A stretch of 64,000 nt of DNA, taken from the NCBI RefSeq assembly GCF_003054175.1, contig NZ_QBKN01000025.1, positions 1 through 64,000 on the forward strand, in the 5' to 3' direction. The position numbers and the translations under genes were made by a program. Below, piece by piece: positions 32,777 through 41,069 of the stretch. The stretch is from Allosediminivita pacifica (GTDB lineage: Bacteria; Pseudomonadota; Alphaproteobacteria; Rhodobacterales; Rhodobacteraceae). A model generated the notes under the pieces. That model searched no databases and was not told where the DNA came from. It was given only the letters and a program-made list of their open reading frames with translations. Position 1 is the stretch's first letter, and every line of letters starts with the position of its first letter.

Positions 32777-34660
32777 TCAGGTTGCGGGCATTCCCTTGGG
32801 TCTCTGGAACCGCTTCTGGGCTGCGATCCGGAAGGGCGCATTCGGTGCCCCGTAGCCGGAATACCCGCCGCGGCGTTCCACGATTTCCATGAACATCTGC
32901 CCAGCGAAGGGCTGCGAATAGAGCTGGAAGAACTCGCCGCTCGCATCGGCGTCGTAGAGGATGTTCTCCTCGCGCATCCGTTCCAGCATGCCGGCGTCCA
33001 GATCGAACCGCGCGGCGAGATCGTCGAAGTAGTTGGTAGAAAGCGGCAGGGCGGTGAAGCCCAGTTCGCGCAGCGCGCGGGCTGTTGCGAAGATGTCGTC
33101 GGTCGCCAGGGCCACGTGCTGCACCGTGCCGCCGAAGCCCTCTGCCAAAAAGGCGCCCGCCAGCGTGCGGTGCGTCTCAGCCCCGTTGAGCGTGATGCGG
33201 AAATCCCCGCAGGGCGACGAGATTGCCCGGCTGCGCACTAGCCCGTCAGGATCCACCACATCCACCATCGGCGCCTTCTCCATGTCGAAGAGCGTGGTGT
33301 AAAACAGCGACCACGACAACATCTCGTCGTAGGTCATGGTCTGCGCGATGTGGTCGATCCGGGTAAGACCGGCCTCGCGGCCGGGGGTATCCTCGGCGTG
33401 GAACTCCACGTCCCAAACCTCGGACAGCGCACCCTGATCAATGAAGTGCATGACGCTGCCCGCCAGCCCCCGGATCGCCGGGATCGGCAGTTCGCCGGGG
33501 CCCAGAGGCTGCGAAAAGGGTTTTGCGCCGAGCGCCGTCGCCCGCGTCACGGTGTCGGCAGCCGACTCCACAGCCAACCCGATGTCGCAGACGGTGGTGC
33601 CGCGCGCGTTCCAGGCACTGCCTGCATGCCCTTCGGTCTCAGCGTTCAGGACGATGCGGATGTCACCCTGCTGCCATAGCGTGACCGCCTTCGACACGTG
33701 GCGCCCGGCACGGCGGAAGCCGAGGCTTTGCAGAAGTGTTTCGAGCGTCTTGCGCTCCTCGCCCTGCGCCGCGAACTCGACGAAGGATGTGTCGTGCACG
33801 CGGATCGGTGCGGGCAGCTGGGGGATCTCCACGCCGACAGGCGCCTCGGCGCGACGCACGTCGTCCATCAGCGCGATCAGCGACCGGTGGCCGTCCTGCG
33901 CGATGGTGGTCGGGCTGCCGCCGCGGAACTGGTCATTGAAGATCTCGAGGCTGATCGGCCCTGAGTAACCCGTCGCCATGACCGCCCGCATGAAGTCGGT
34001 CACCGCGAGGTCGCCCTCGCCCGGCATGTTGCGAAAGTGGCGCGACCAGTAGAGCAGGTCCATGTCGATCGCGGGCGCGTCGGCGAGCTGGACAAAGAAG
34101 ATGCGGTCGCCGGGGATGCCGCGGATCGTGTCCGGGTCGATACCGCGTCCGAGCGTGTGAAAGCTGTCCAGCACGAGCCCCACTGCCTCATGGTCGGCGC
34201 GGCGCACGATTTCCCAGGCGTCGCGGTGGTCGTTCACGTAGCGCCCCCAGGCGAGCGCCTCGTATCCGACACGCAGCCCGCGTGCCGCGGCGCGTTCGCC
34301 CAGCTCCGCAAAGTCGTCGGCGCCACGGTCAATTCCGCCCAGCGCCTCGGGGTGCACGGACGAGCAAACCAGCATCAGGTCGCAGCCAAGGTCCTGCATC
34401 ACGTCGAACTTGCGTTCGGCCCGGTCGAAGGCCTTGGCTCGGGGACCGGCGGGCAGACCCTCGAAATCGCGGAAGGGCTGGAACAGCATGATTTCGAGCC
34501 CGGCCTCGCGGATGCGTTGCCCCACGACGCGGGGCGTGCGCAGGTCGGCGATGAAGTCCTGCTCGAAGATCTCGATCCCGTCGAAGCCCGCCGCCGCGAT
34601 GGCCTCGATCTTCTCCTCGAGGTTCCCCGAGATCGATACCGTGGCGATGCCCGTCTTCAT
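32777..34660 (-). CDS. quiC: 3-dehydroshikimate dehydratase (QuiC1-type, sugar isomerase-like domain fused to HPPD-like domain)
   Basis: This 627-residue two-module protein has an N-terminal xylose-isomerase-like TIM barrel (residues about 1-285; GFDGIEIFEQDFIADLRTPR, VGLVLDSFHTLGRG, ISLEIFNDQFRGG with metal-ligand Glu/Asp/His). Two vicinal-oxygen-chelate repeats like 4-hydroxyphenylpyruvate dioxygenase follow (about 290-620; FVEFAAQGEERKTLETLLQS, IDHIAQTMTYDEMLSWSLFY, C-terminal FMEIVERRGGYSGYG). This matches the fused QuiC1 dehydratase that turns 3-dehydroshikimate into protocatechuate. It overlaps the dehydrogenase gene upstream. Some databases label the family as HPPD, but the barrel domain argues against that. 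Confidence 0.9.
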   Translation of the reverse strand: MKTGIATVSISGNLEEKIEAIAAAGFDGIEIFEQDFIADLRTPRVVGQRIREAGLEIMLFQPFRDFEGLPAGPRAKAFDRAERKFDVMQDLGCDLMLVCSSVHPEALGGIDRGADDFAELGERAAARGLRVGYEALAWGRYVNDHRDAWEIVRRADHEAVGLVLDSFHTLGRGIDPDTIRGIPGDRIFFVQLADAPAIDMDLLYWSRHFRNMPGEGDLAVTDFMRAVMATGYSGPISLEIFNDQFRGGSPTTIAQDGHRSLIALMDDVRRAEAPVGVEIPQLPAPIRVHDTSFVEFAAQGEERKTLETLLQSLGFRRAGRHVSKAVTLWQQGDIRIVLNAETEGHAGSAWNARGTTVCDIGLAVESAADTVTRATALGAKPFSQPLGPGELPIPAIRGLAGSVMHFIDQGALSEVWDVEFHAEDTPGREAGLTRIDHIAQTMTYDEMLSWSLFYTTLFDMEKAPMVDVVDPDGLVRSRAISSPCGDFRITLNGAETHRTLAGAFLAEGFGGTVQHVALATDDIFATARALRELGFTALPLSTNYFDDLAARFDLDAGMLERMREENILYDADASGEFFQLYSQPFAGQMFMEIVERRGGYSGYGAPNAPFRIAAQKRFQRPKGMPAT

Positions 34661-35532
34661 GCGTCGTTCGCCTCCCCAAGCTTGCGGAAGGTTTCGCGCA
34701 TCCGGTCCGCGTCCGCCGGATGGCCGGTGAACAGCTCGAAGGCCCGCACCGCCTGGAAGACGGCCATACCTTCGCCGCTGAGCGTGCGGCAGCCGCGTGC
34801 CTTGGCGACGCGCAGAAGCTCAGTCTCGAGCGGGAAGTAGACGATGTCGGCCACCCAGTGCCGCGCTTCGATCAACGCCTCGTCCAGCGGCAGACCGGGC
34901 AACTTCGCCATACCCATTGGAGTGGCGTTCACGATGCCGTCCGCACGCGCCACGGCCGCGGCAAGATCCGTGACCGATCGGGCCTGCGAACCGACCGCGC
35001 GGGCCAGGGCCTCGGCCGCATCCGTCCGGGTGTCCGCGATCAGGAGCTGCTCCACCTTCAGGTCCGAGATCGCATGCGCGAGCGCTGCGCCTGCCCCCCC
35101 GGCCCCGAGCAATACGACCGTGCCCAGCGGTGCGTCCGGCAACCCGGTCAGCAGATTCTGCGAGAAGCCCCAGAAATCGGTGTTGTGGCCGTAGCGGCGC
35201 CCGTCACGAAAGACGACCGTGTTCACGGCACCGATCCGCCGCGCGGCGTCGGAAAGCTCGTGAAGCTCTTCCATCACCGCCTGCTTGTAAGGAAAGGTCA
35301 CATTCAGCCCGGCAAAGCCCGCGGCCTCGGCCCGGGCAAGGATCTCGGAAAGGTCGCCTTCGGTCCCGGCATCGGTGTCGAGAAGCTCGTAGCGGCACGA
35401 GAGCCCCTGCGCGGCGGCCTCGGCCTCGTGCATGGCAGGGGTCCGCGACAGCGCGATGCCACGCCCCACCAGCCCCATCCGCAGGGTGCCGGCCATGGCG
35501 TCCGATCCGTTTTCCGCTGGCGCGAGTGTCAT
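34657..35532 (-). CDS. aroE: Quinate/shikimate dehydrogenase (AroE superfamily)
   Basis: The protein has 291 residues from ATG 35532 with GGGAGGGGAGG upstream; an in-frame start at 35595 would run into the operator region. Substrate motif SRTPAMHEAEA has Thr where biosynthetic AroE has Ser, as in catabolic quinate/shikimate dehydrogenases. The catalytic Lys (NVTFPYKQAVME) and Asp (GHNTDFWGF) are present. The Rossmann motif LGAGGAGAALAHAI and IADTRTDAAEAL, with Asp after strand two, favour NAD. It probably oxidises quinate and shikimate for entry into the pathway ending in protocatechuate. Confidence 0.88.
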   Translation of the reverse strand: MTLAPAENGSDAMAGTLRMGLVGRGIALSRTPAMHEAEAAAQGLSCRYELLDTDAGTEGDLSEILARAEAAGFAGLNVTFPYKQAVMEELHELSDAARRIGAVNTVVFRDGRRYGHNTDFWGFSQNLLTGLPDAPLGTVVLLGAGGAGAALAHAISDLKVEQLLIADTRTDAAEALARAVGSQARSVTDLAAAVARADGIVNATPMGMAKLPGLPLDEALIEARHWVADIVYFPLETELLRVAKARGCRTLSGEGMAVFQAVRAFELFTGHPADADRMRETFRKLGEANDA

Positions 35533-35570
35533 GCCGACGGGCCTCCCCTCCCGTAGTCTTTCGCCCAAAA

Positions 35571-35617
35571 TGTTCGGGTCGGTACAATTCGTCAAGAGAA
35601 ATGTACTGACTGGAACA
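35571..35617. promoter_or_regulatory. Twin operator-like palindromes between the dehydrogenase and TetR genes
   Basis: Two dyads of the form TGTWC-N6-GWACA are present: TGTTCGGGTCGGTACA (35571-35586) and TGTACTGACTGGAACA (35602-35617). Their starts are 31 bases apart, about three helical turns, and the two copies are also inverted repeats of each other. This is the divergent promoter region and fits binding by the adjacent TetR protein. Confidence 0.65.
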
Positions 35618-35652
35618 TTTGAACTCTGCTACCACTCGGGTAGAGGAGCGGC

Positions 35653-36315
35653 ATGGACATGACGACGGACACAGAACGGCGCAGCTGGAGACAGAATCCC
35701 GATGCCGTGAAGCAGGACATCCTGACCGTCGCCCTTTCCGAGTTCGCCGCGAACGGGCTCTCGGGCACGCGCATCGACACCATCGCGTCGCGTACGCGCA
35801 CGTCGAAGCGGATGATCTACTACTATTTCGGAGACAAGCTGGGGCTCTACACCCGGGCGCTCGAAGCCGCCTATCACAAGGTCCGCGAAGGCGAGGCGGC
35901 GCTAAACCTGGGTCACCTTCCGCCGAAAGAAGCCTTGGCGCGCGTGGTGTCGTTCACCTTCGACCACCACCGCAAGAACCCGGACTTCATCCGGATGGTG
36001 ATGATCGAGAACATTCACAACGCCGAACACCTTGCCGCGTCACAGGTCATCCACGACATGAACGTGACCGCAATCGACAAGCTGGCGCAGATCTGCCGGC
36101 GGGGGCAGGAAGAGGGCGTGTTCCGCGAGGGGCTCGATCCCGTGGCGCTGCACTGGCAGATCAGTGCGGTCAGCTTTTTCAACGTGTCGAACCGGCCCAC
36201 CTTCTCGGCGATCTTCGGCGACGCGCTGTTCGATGAAGAGGGGCAGCAGCGTGTCCGCCAGCAGATGGTTGATGCGATACTCGCGATGGTCACGCGACCG
36301 GAGGCTGCCCGCTAA
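35653..36315 (+). CDS. TetR/AcrR-family regulator of the quinate cluster
   Basis: This 220-residue protein has a TetR HTH at about residues 20-65 (ILTVALSEFAANGLSGTRID, TSKRMIYYYFGDKLGLY) and an all-helical ligand domain (PDFIRMVMIENIHNAEHLAA). It is divergent from the dehydrogenase-quiC-TRAP-aroQ operon, with twin palindromes in between. It probably represses that operon and itself until quinate, shikimate or a pathway intermediate binds. GAGGAG precedes ATG 35653. Confidence 0.92.
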   Translation: MDMTTDTERRSWRQNPDAVKQDILTVALSEFAANGLSGTRIDTIASRTRTSKRMIYYYFGDKLGLYTRALEAAYHKVREGEAALNLGHLPPKEALARVVSFTFDHHRKNPDFIRMVMIENIHNAEHLAASQVIHDMNVTAIDKLAQICRRGQEEGVFREGLDPVALHWQISAVSFFNVSNRPTFSAIFGDALFDEEGQQRVRQQMVDAILAMVTRPEAAR

Positions 36316-36364
36316 GCCGCGTTCCCGTTGCCGGGATCGCGACCAGCCCCGCCCGGAGCCCTGG

Positions 36365-37297
36365 TCACGACCAGGGCCCCTTCGGCCCGCTGTTCCGGGT
36401 CTTCGGGATACGGCTGGGGGACAACGGCCGCGATTGCGCAGCCTTTCGCGGGCTGGCCTGTCGGGACTGCCCTGCCAAGTCGCGAAGCGCGGCGATCCGG
36501 TTCTCGGTCGCCGGGTGGGTCGCGAAAAGGCTGTCGCGCTTGTGGGCGTGCAGCGGATTGATGATGAACATGTGCGCCGTCGCCGGGTTGCGCTCGGCCG
36601 CGTCGTTGTCGATCCGCGCGGCCCCCGTGGCGATCTTCTCGAGCGCCGAGGCGAGCCAGAGCGGCTGGCCGCAGATCTCGGCCCCGGCCTTGTCGGCGGC
36701 GTATTCGCGTGTCCGGCTGATCGCCATCTGAACGAGACCCGCAGCCACGGGGGCGAGGAACATCATCAGGAGCGTGCCGACCAGCCCGAGCCGTTCCCGC
36801 GAGCCGCCGAAGAAGAGCGCGAAGTTGGCCAGCATGGAAATGGCACCGGCAAAGGTGGCCGTGACCGTCATGATCGCCGTGTCGTGGTTGCGGATGTGGG
36901 CGAGCTCGTGCGCGATCACGCCGGCAAGCTCCTCGCGCGACAGGCTCCGCATGAGGCCCGAGGTCACCGCCACCGCGGCATTGGCCGGATTCCGCCCCGT
37001 GGCGAAGGCATTGGGCTGCTGCGTCTCGATCAGATAGACCTTGGGTTCGGGCAGGCCCGCATTTCGCGCCAGCTCGGATACCATGGCGTGAAGACCCATG
37101 CGGTCGCCGGGCGTCACCGGCTGGGCGTTGTGCATGCGCAGGACCATCCGGTCCGAGTTCCACCAGGTGAAGGCGTTCATGCCGGCGGCGACCACGAGAG
37201 CGATCGCCGCACCGCCCGCGCCGCCGATCAGGTAGCCCACGCCCATGAAGAGCGCGGTCATCGCCGCCATCAGGACCGCTGTCTTCAGATATCCCAT
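36365..37297 (-). CDS. htpX: Zinc metalloprotease HtpX
   Basis: This 310-residue membrane protease has N-terminal hydrophobic helices ([20 protein letters not shown]), the M48 motif HELAH in [15 protein letters not shown] with the third zinc ligand Glu in [12 protein letters not shown], and [10 protein letters not shown]-like [18 protein letters not shown]. It degrades damaged inner-membrane proteins. The frame continues 47 codons upstream, but MGYLKTAVL is the conserved start and GGGGGAAAG lies in front of it. The roughly 30-residue basic, Ser/Pro-rich C-terminal tail is an extension. Confidence 0.95.
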   Translation of the reverse strand: MGYLKTAVLMAAMTALFMGVGYLIGGAGGAAIALVVAAGMNAFTWWNSDRMVLRMHNAQPVTPGDRMGLHAMVSELARNAGLPEPKVYLIETQQPNAFATGRNPANAAVAVTSGLMRSLSREELAGVIAHELAHIRNHDTAIMTVTATFAGAISMLANFALFFGGSRERLGLVGTLLMMFLAPVAAGLVQMAISRTREYAADKAGAEICGQPLWLASALEKIATGAARIDNDAAERNPATAHMFIINPLHAHKRDSLFATHPATENRIAALRDLAGQSRQASPRKAAQSRPLSPSRIPKTRNSGPKGPWS

Positions 37298-37340
37298 CTT
37301 TCCCCCGGCAATCGAACGTCGCGTTGACGACGCAGATATG

Positions 37341-37380
37341 GGGCGGGTTGGCGGGCTTGCAAGCGCGAGCCAGCCCGCCC
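37341..37380. terminator. Hairpin between the isochorismatase-like gene and htpX
   Basis: GGGCGGGTTGGC (37341-37352) pairs with GCCAGCCCGCCC (37369-37380) in 11 of 12 positions. It follows the end of the amide-cluster genes on the minus strand and precedes htpX. No clear T-run is present. Confidence 0.4.
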
Positions 37381-37543
37381 GGCGCCCATCCCGCCCTCTC
37401 GTCAGAGCGCGGCCATGAAGCGGCGAAGTTCGGGGCAAGCAGATCGAGCAGCTCCCAAGGGACGCGCCGCCGATACAGCCAAGCGAGCGGCTGCATCTGG
37501 CATACCTCGCATTTGAGAAGTGCTCAGATCGCCTCAGGCATGA

Positions 37544-38188
37544 TCATTTCGCGCTTCCCTCGAGTTCCCTGACGAGATCATCGGTCGTGAGCTGCCGGCA
37601 GTAGCCCTTGATCGCGGTGATCGAGGCGGCCTGGCGCTCGGGCGTAAAGGTGAGGCAGGCGTCGGTGACCTGAGTGACGAGGTAGCCCAGGTCGCAGGCG
37701 TCGCGGATCGCGCCCTCGACGCACTGGTCGGTGACAAGCCCGGCGATCACCACCTGCCGCACGCCGAGGCAGCGCAGCACGTAGTCGATGTTGGTCGACA
37801 CGAAGACCGAGGACGAGTTCTTCGGCAGCCAGATCTCGTCCTCGCCCGGGGCCAGCGCATCCAGCGGGCGACCGTCCCACGATCCCTTCGGGACGTTGAA
37901 GCCGGTGATCTTGTAGTCGAGGCTGCGGTCTCGGCCGTCCTTGGTCAGACTCTCGATGGTCGTGTACATCACCTCGACCCCTGCCGCGCGTGCCGCGTCG
38001 CGCAGGCGTTGCATGTTCGGCAGCGTCTCGGCCTCGAACTTGTCGAAGAAGGCGCCGTAGCGGGCCTCGAACTCTTCGGCGGGCAGGTCCTTGAACTCGC
38101 CGCCGTCACGGCGGGCCGAGAAATTCTGGACATCGATGTAGATCAGCGCCGAAGCGGCGGGATCGAGCGGGACTTCACGGGTCAGCAT
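37544..38188 (-). CDS. Isochorismatase-like cysteine hydrolase
   Basis: The protein has 214 residues from ATG 38188. The isochorismatase-like catalytic triad is visible as Asp in LIYIDVQNFSARR, Lys in WLPKNSSSVF and Cys in VTDQCVEGAIRDAC. The family includes N-carbamoylsarcosine amidase, nicotinamidase, ureidoacrylate hydrolase and biuret hydrolase, so hydrolysis of a small amide or carbamoyl compound is the likely activity. Its start lies inside the last codons of the N-formylglutamate amidohydrolase gene, which ties the two together. The exact substrate is unknown. Confidence 0.86.
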   Translation of the reverse strand: MLTREVPLDPAASALIYIDVQNFSARRDGGEFKDLPAEEFEARYGAFFDKFEAETLPNMQRLRDAARAAGVEVMYTTIESLTKDGRDRSLDYKITGFNVPKGSWDGRPLDALAPGEDEIWLPKNSSSVFVSTNIDYVLRCLGVRQVVIAGLVTDQCVEGAIRDACDLGYLVTQVTDACLTFTPERQAASITAIKGYCRQLTTDDLVRELEGSAK

Positions 38189-38943
38189 TGGGTCTCCAGT
38201 ACGCTGCGGACCGCCTTGCAGAGCAGCGCGGCCATTTCGGCCTGCCCTTCCGGGGTCCGGACAAGATCGTTGCGGATTTCGACGAGACTGTGGGGCAGCC
38301 CCGATCCCTCGCCGTGGACGGGGACGAACCAGTCGGACTCGTCGTCGATCTGGTAGGGTTCGTTCAGTGCAAGCTTCATATCCGGACGCTCGGCGGCGAC
38401 CGCATCCAGAAGCGCCTGCGAGGTTGCCGTATCGTTCCGGCAGAGAAAGCCGATGTGCCAGGGGCGCAGCCCCGGGCGGGTGCGCATCTCGGGCGTGAAG
38501 CTGTGGATCGACAGCAGCAGGAGACGTCGAGCAGAGCGGGCCTCTGTGACCGCCTCGTGGAACGGCGTGAATATCTCGTCGATACGCTGTTTCCGGTCCG
38601 CTGCGGTCAGGCCGGTATTGCCCGGCACGGGGACGCCGTCGGAGATCTGCGGAATGGCGTCGGGCGCGCTGGTGGGCCGGTTGCAGTCGATCACGAGGCG
38701 ACTGTAGCGCTGCAGGATCGCGGCGCAGCCCAGTTCGCGCGCCATGGCGCGGGTCACGGCAGCGGCGCCGATGTCCCACCCGACGTGCAGGTCGATGGCG
38801 CCCTCTTCGAGCCCGAGACCGTCGAGCGCCCGCGGCACCGCCTGCCCCGCATGTTCACAGACCAGCAGCACCGCAATGTTATCGCGCGCGGCGATATGTT
38901 CGACCGGCTCGGGATCGAGATCGGGCGCAAGAAGGGGCGGCAT
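38182..38943 (-). CDS. N-formylglutamate amidohydrolase family protein
   Basis: This 253-residue FGase-family protein has LLVCEHAGQAVPRAL, DLHVGWDIGAAAVTRAMA, RYSRLVIDCNR and LLLSIHSFTPEM, containing the expected zinc-binding Glu/His residues. True FGases release formate and glutamate from N-formylglutamate in histidine breakdown. No hut genes are nearby, so it may act on another N-formyl amino acid produced by the amide cluster. The start ATG 38943 is preferred to an upstream one at 38979. Confidence 0.87.
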   Translation of the reverse strand: MPPLLAPDLDPEPVEHIAARDNIAVLLVCEHAGQAVPRALDGLGLEEGAIDLHVGWDIGAAAVTRAMARELGCAAILQRYSRLVIDCNRPTSAPDAIPQISDGVPVPGNTGLTAADRKQRIDEIFTPFHEAVTEARSARRLLLLSIHSFTPEMRTRPGLRPWHIGFLCRNDTATSQALLDAVAAERPDMKLALNEPYQIDDESDWFVPVHGEGSGLPHSLVEIRNDLVRTPEGQAEMAALLCKAVRSVLETQC

Positions 38944-39038
38944 GGGACTCAGCAAGTCCGCCTCCCGGTGGCCCCGCAAAGTGGAGGGGAAGTATCGTGG
39001 CAGCTCATCGTGGCCCCATCAGTTGATCTATCTCTTTC

Positions 39039-39077
39039 GCAGCCAGGCCCCATACGGCGTAGGGGGACCCTGGCTGC
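39039..39077 (-). terminator. Hairpin after the acetamidase/formamidase gene
   Basis: GCAGCCAGG (39039-39047) pairs with CCTGGCTGC (39069-39077), extended inside by CCCC/GGGG. It lies 26 bases after the stop codon and separates the transporter-formamidase operon from the two hydrolase genes. No T-run follows. Confidence 0.5.
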
Positions 39078-39102
39078 ACGGCGCATTCGACCGTCGGTCG
39101 GC

Positions 39103-40041
39103 TCAACCCAACACGGATTTCGGGAAATAGAAGCTCACGACCCAGTTCGGCATGTCGACGATCTCTGAAATCCGCAGGTCACCTGCGACGCTACAGAGCA
39201 TGTAGGCGTCAACCGCCGCCATCTGCGTGTTGGCGCAGAGCCAGTCGATCATCCCGCTCACGGCATCGCGCGAGGCCTGCATCAGATCGGGCCCGACACC
39301 GGTCGTCACGCGGTAGCCCTTGCGGTCGATATGGTCGGTGACCGGACCGGAGGTTTCCAGCCGTGGGAAAGGCAGGTTTTCGCCCTTCAGCAGATCGAGC
39401 TTCACCTGCACGGTCATCGGGCTCTCGATCGCGGTGCCGCAGATCTCGCCGTCGCCCTGTGCGGCGTGCGTGTCGCCCAACGACAGCAATCCGCCCGCGA
39501 CTTCGACCGGCAGGTAGAGCGTCGTGCCCTTGCAGTTGTCGCGGATGTCGAGGTTGCCCCCGACGCGACGGGGCGGGACGACGCTGTGCGATCCCGGCTC
39601 GGCAAGCGCGAGCCCCACGGTGCCCACGAAGGGCTTCAGCGCTACCGCGCCCTCGGGCACGAAGGCTGCCGGCTTGGCAAGCCCGGTGTCGTACCTCCAG
39701 ACGTGCAGCGCCGGGTCCGGAAAGGCATCGGCGAGCAGGCCGAAACCGGGGATGTTGGCGGTCCAGCCCCAGCCCGACGGCGCGAAATCGAGGAAGGTAA
39801 CGGCGACCGTGTCGCCCAGCTCGGCGCCCTCGATATGCACCGGACCGGTGACAGGGTTCACCCGGCCGAAATCCAGCGCCTTGAGATCGTCGAGCGTGGC
39901 CTTCGCATGAAGCTGGCCACCCGAGGAATCGATGGTCTCGATCTCGACGGCTTCACCCGGAACGACCGAGAGGGCGGGCGGAATGGAGTTGTCCCATCCG
40001 ACGTGATGCGCGTGGCTGTGGATCGTGTGATTGCAGGTCAT
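39103..40041 (-). CDS. fmdA: Acetamidase/formamidase family protein
   Basis: This 312-residue FmdA/AmdA-family amidase has the N-terminal HSHAHHVGWDNSIPPALSV, the GPVHIEGAELGDTVAVTFLD strand motif, GDTHAAQGDGEICGTAIE (metal/active-site region) and a C-terminal AYMLCSVAGDLRISEIVD. These enzymes release ammonia from formamide or other short amides. It overlaps the LivM-type permease stop by four bases, so it is made together with the ABC importer, pointing to an amide as the imported compound or an early product. Confidence 0.9.
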   Translation of the reverse strand: MTCNHTIHSHAHHVGWDNSIPPALSVVPGEAVEIETIDSSGGQLHAKATLDDLKALDFGRVNPVTGPVHIEGAELGDTVAVTFLDFAPSGWGWTANIPGFGLLADAFPDPALHVWRYDTGLAKPAAFVPEGAVALKPFVGTVGLALAEPGSHSVVPPRRVGGNLDIRDNCKGTTLYLPVEVAGGLLSLGDTHAAQGDGEICGTAIESPMTVQVKLDLLKGENLPFPRLETSGPVTDHIDRKGYRVTTGVGPDLMQASRDAVSGMIDWLCANTQMAAVDAYMLCSVAGDLRISEIVDMPNWVVSFYFPKSVLG

Positions 40042-41069
40042 GGCGTCTCCTGTCGCTTCGGGCGAATGATGTCCTCGATCTCGCGGTTGCCCATCAGGCC
40101 GCTGGGCAGGAAGGCCATGACGCCCACGATCACCACCCCGAGCATCAGGCCCGAAAGCCCCAGCATCTGCGGCAGCTGAATACCCAGGATCTCGGGCCCG
40201 GTTTCCAGCCAGCGGATGGTCTCGAGCCCGATGGAGATCAGCAGCGTGCCGAAGACCGCGCCCGACACGCTGCGCAAGCCCCCAAGGATCAGCATGGCCA
40301 CCGTCAGGAAAACGAAGTTGAAATAGAAGGGCCGCGCCGAGATCGTCCCGAGGAAAAAGGCGTAGGCGATGCCCGCGACGGCAAAGAACATCGTGCCCAG
40401 CACCCAGGCCACCAGCCGGGTGCGGTAGACGTTGACGCCCATGGCACGCGCACCGATTTCATCGTCGGCGCAGGCGCGCAGTTGCAGGCCGAACCGGCTT
40501 TCACGGAACCAGCGCGCACCGAAGATGGCAAGGATGACCAGCGCGGTGATCTGCGGCAGATCCAGAACCTTGGGGATGCCGAAGAGCGCCTGGTTGCCTT
40601 TGAAGATGTCGGTGCGGTGCAGGAAGATCGAATGCACGATGACCAGGATCGCGATGCTGACGATGGTCACCCCCACACCGGTCAGCCGCGCGATGAAGAG
40701 CCCGGTCAGAAGGCCCAGAAATCCCGTGATCCCCAGCGCGATCAGCGCCGACGTCCAGGGCGACAGGGCAAAGGCGTTCAGCCCCCAGGGCGCGTCGGGC
40801 AGCGAGATCGCCTTCATCGCCACAGGCGTCACGCAGATCGCGGCGGCATAGGCGGCAATCCCCATGAAGGCGGCGTGCGAAAAGCTCGTCAGGTTGGCAT
40901 TGCCCATGAAGACCTGCAGCCCGACCACCACCAGAAGATTGACGAAGGTGGCGTAGAGGATGCGCGCCTGCCAGGCCTCGCCCCAGAGGTAGTATGCGCC
41001 GACGATCAGCAGGATGAGCAGGCTCAGGAGCGCACTGCCCAGCAGCCCGCGGCGTTGGCTCGGGTTCAT
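40038..41069 (-). CDS. Branched-chain-type ABC transporter permease (LivM)
   Basis: This 343-residue LivM-type permease has about eight to nine helices and the signatures GNANLTSFSHAAFMGIAAYA, RACADDEIGARAMGVNV and LTVAMLILGGLRSVSGAVFG. It pairs with the LivH-type permease, two ATPases and a binding protein in the same operon. This transporter type also carries urea and short amides (Urt/Fmd systems), which fits the amidase next to it. Confidence 0.93.
   Translation of the reverse strand: MNPSQRRGLLGSALLSLLILLIVGAYYLWGEAWQARILYATFVNLLVVVGLQVFMGNANLTSFSHAAFMGIAAYAAAICVTPVAMKAISLPDAPWGLNAFALSPWTSALIALGITGFLGLLTGLFIARLTGVGVTIVSIAILVIVHSIFLHRTDIFKGNQALFGIPKVLDLPQITALVILAIFGARWFRESRFGLQLRACADDEIGARAMGVNVYRTRLVAWVLGTMFFAVAGIAYAFFLGTISARPFYFNFVFLTVAMLILGGLRSVSGAVFGTLLISIGLETIRWLETGPEILGIQLPQMLGLSGLMLGVVIVGVMAFLPSGLMGNREIEDIIRPKRQETP

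Noticed and set aside
32777-34660. Annotation as a true 4-hydroxyphenylpyruvate dioxygenase
   Set aside because: The N-terminal isomerase-like barrel and the quinate operon context indicate the fused dehydroshikimate dehydratase instead.
36312-37496. 394-codon minus-strand frame
   Set aside because: Out-of-frame shadow of htpX, rich in Arg/Gly/Asp.
38189-38779. Extension of the isochorismatase-like gene upstream
   Set aside because: Runs through the N-formylglutamate amidohydrolase gene in a shadow frame; the true start is ATG 38188.
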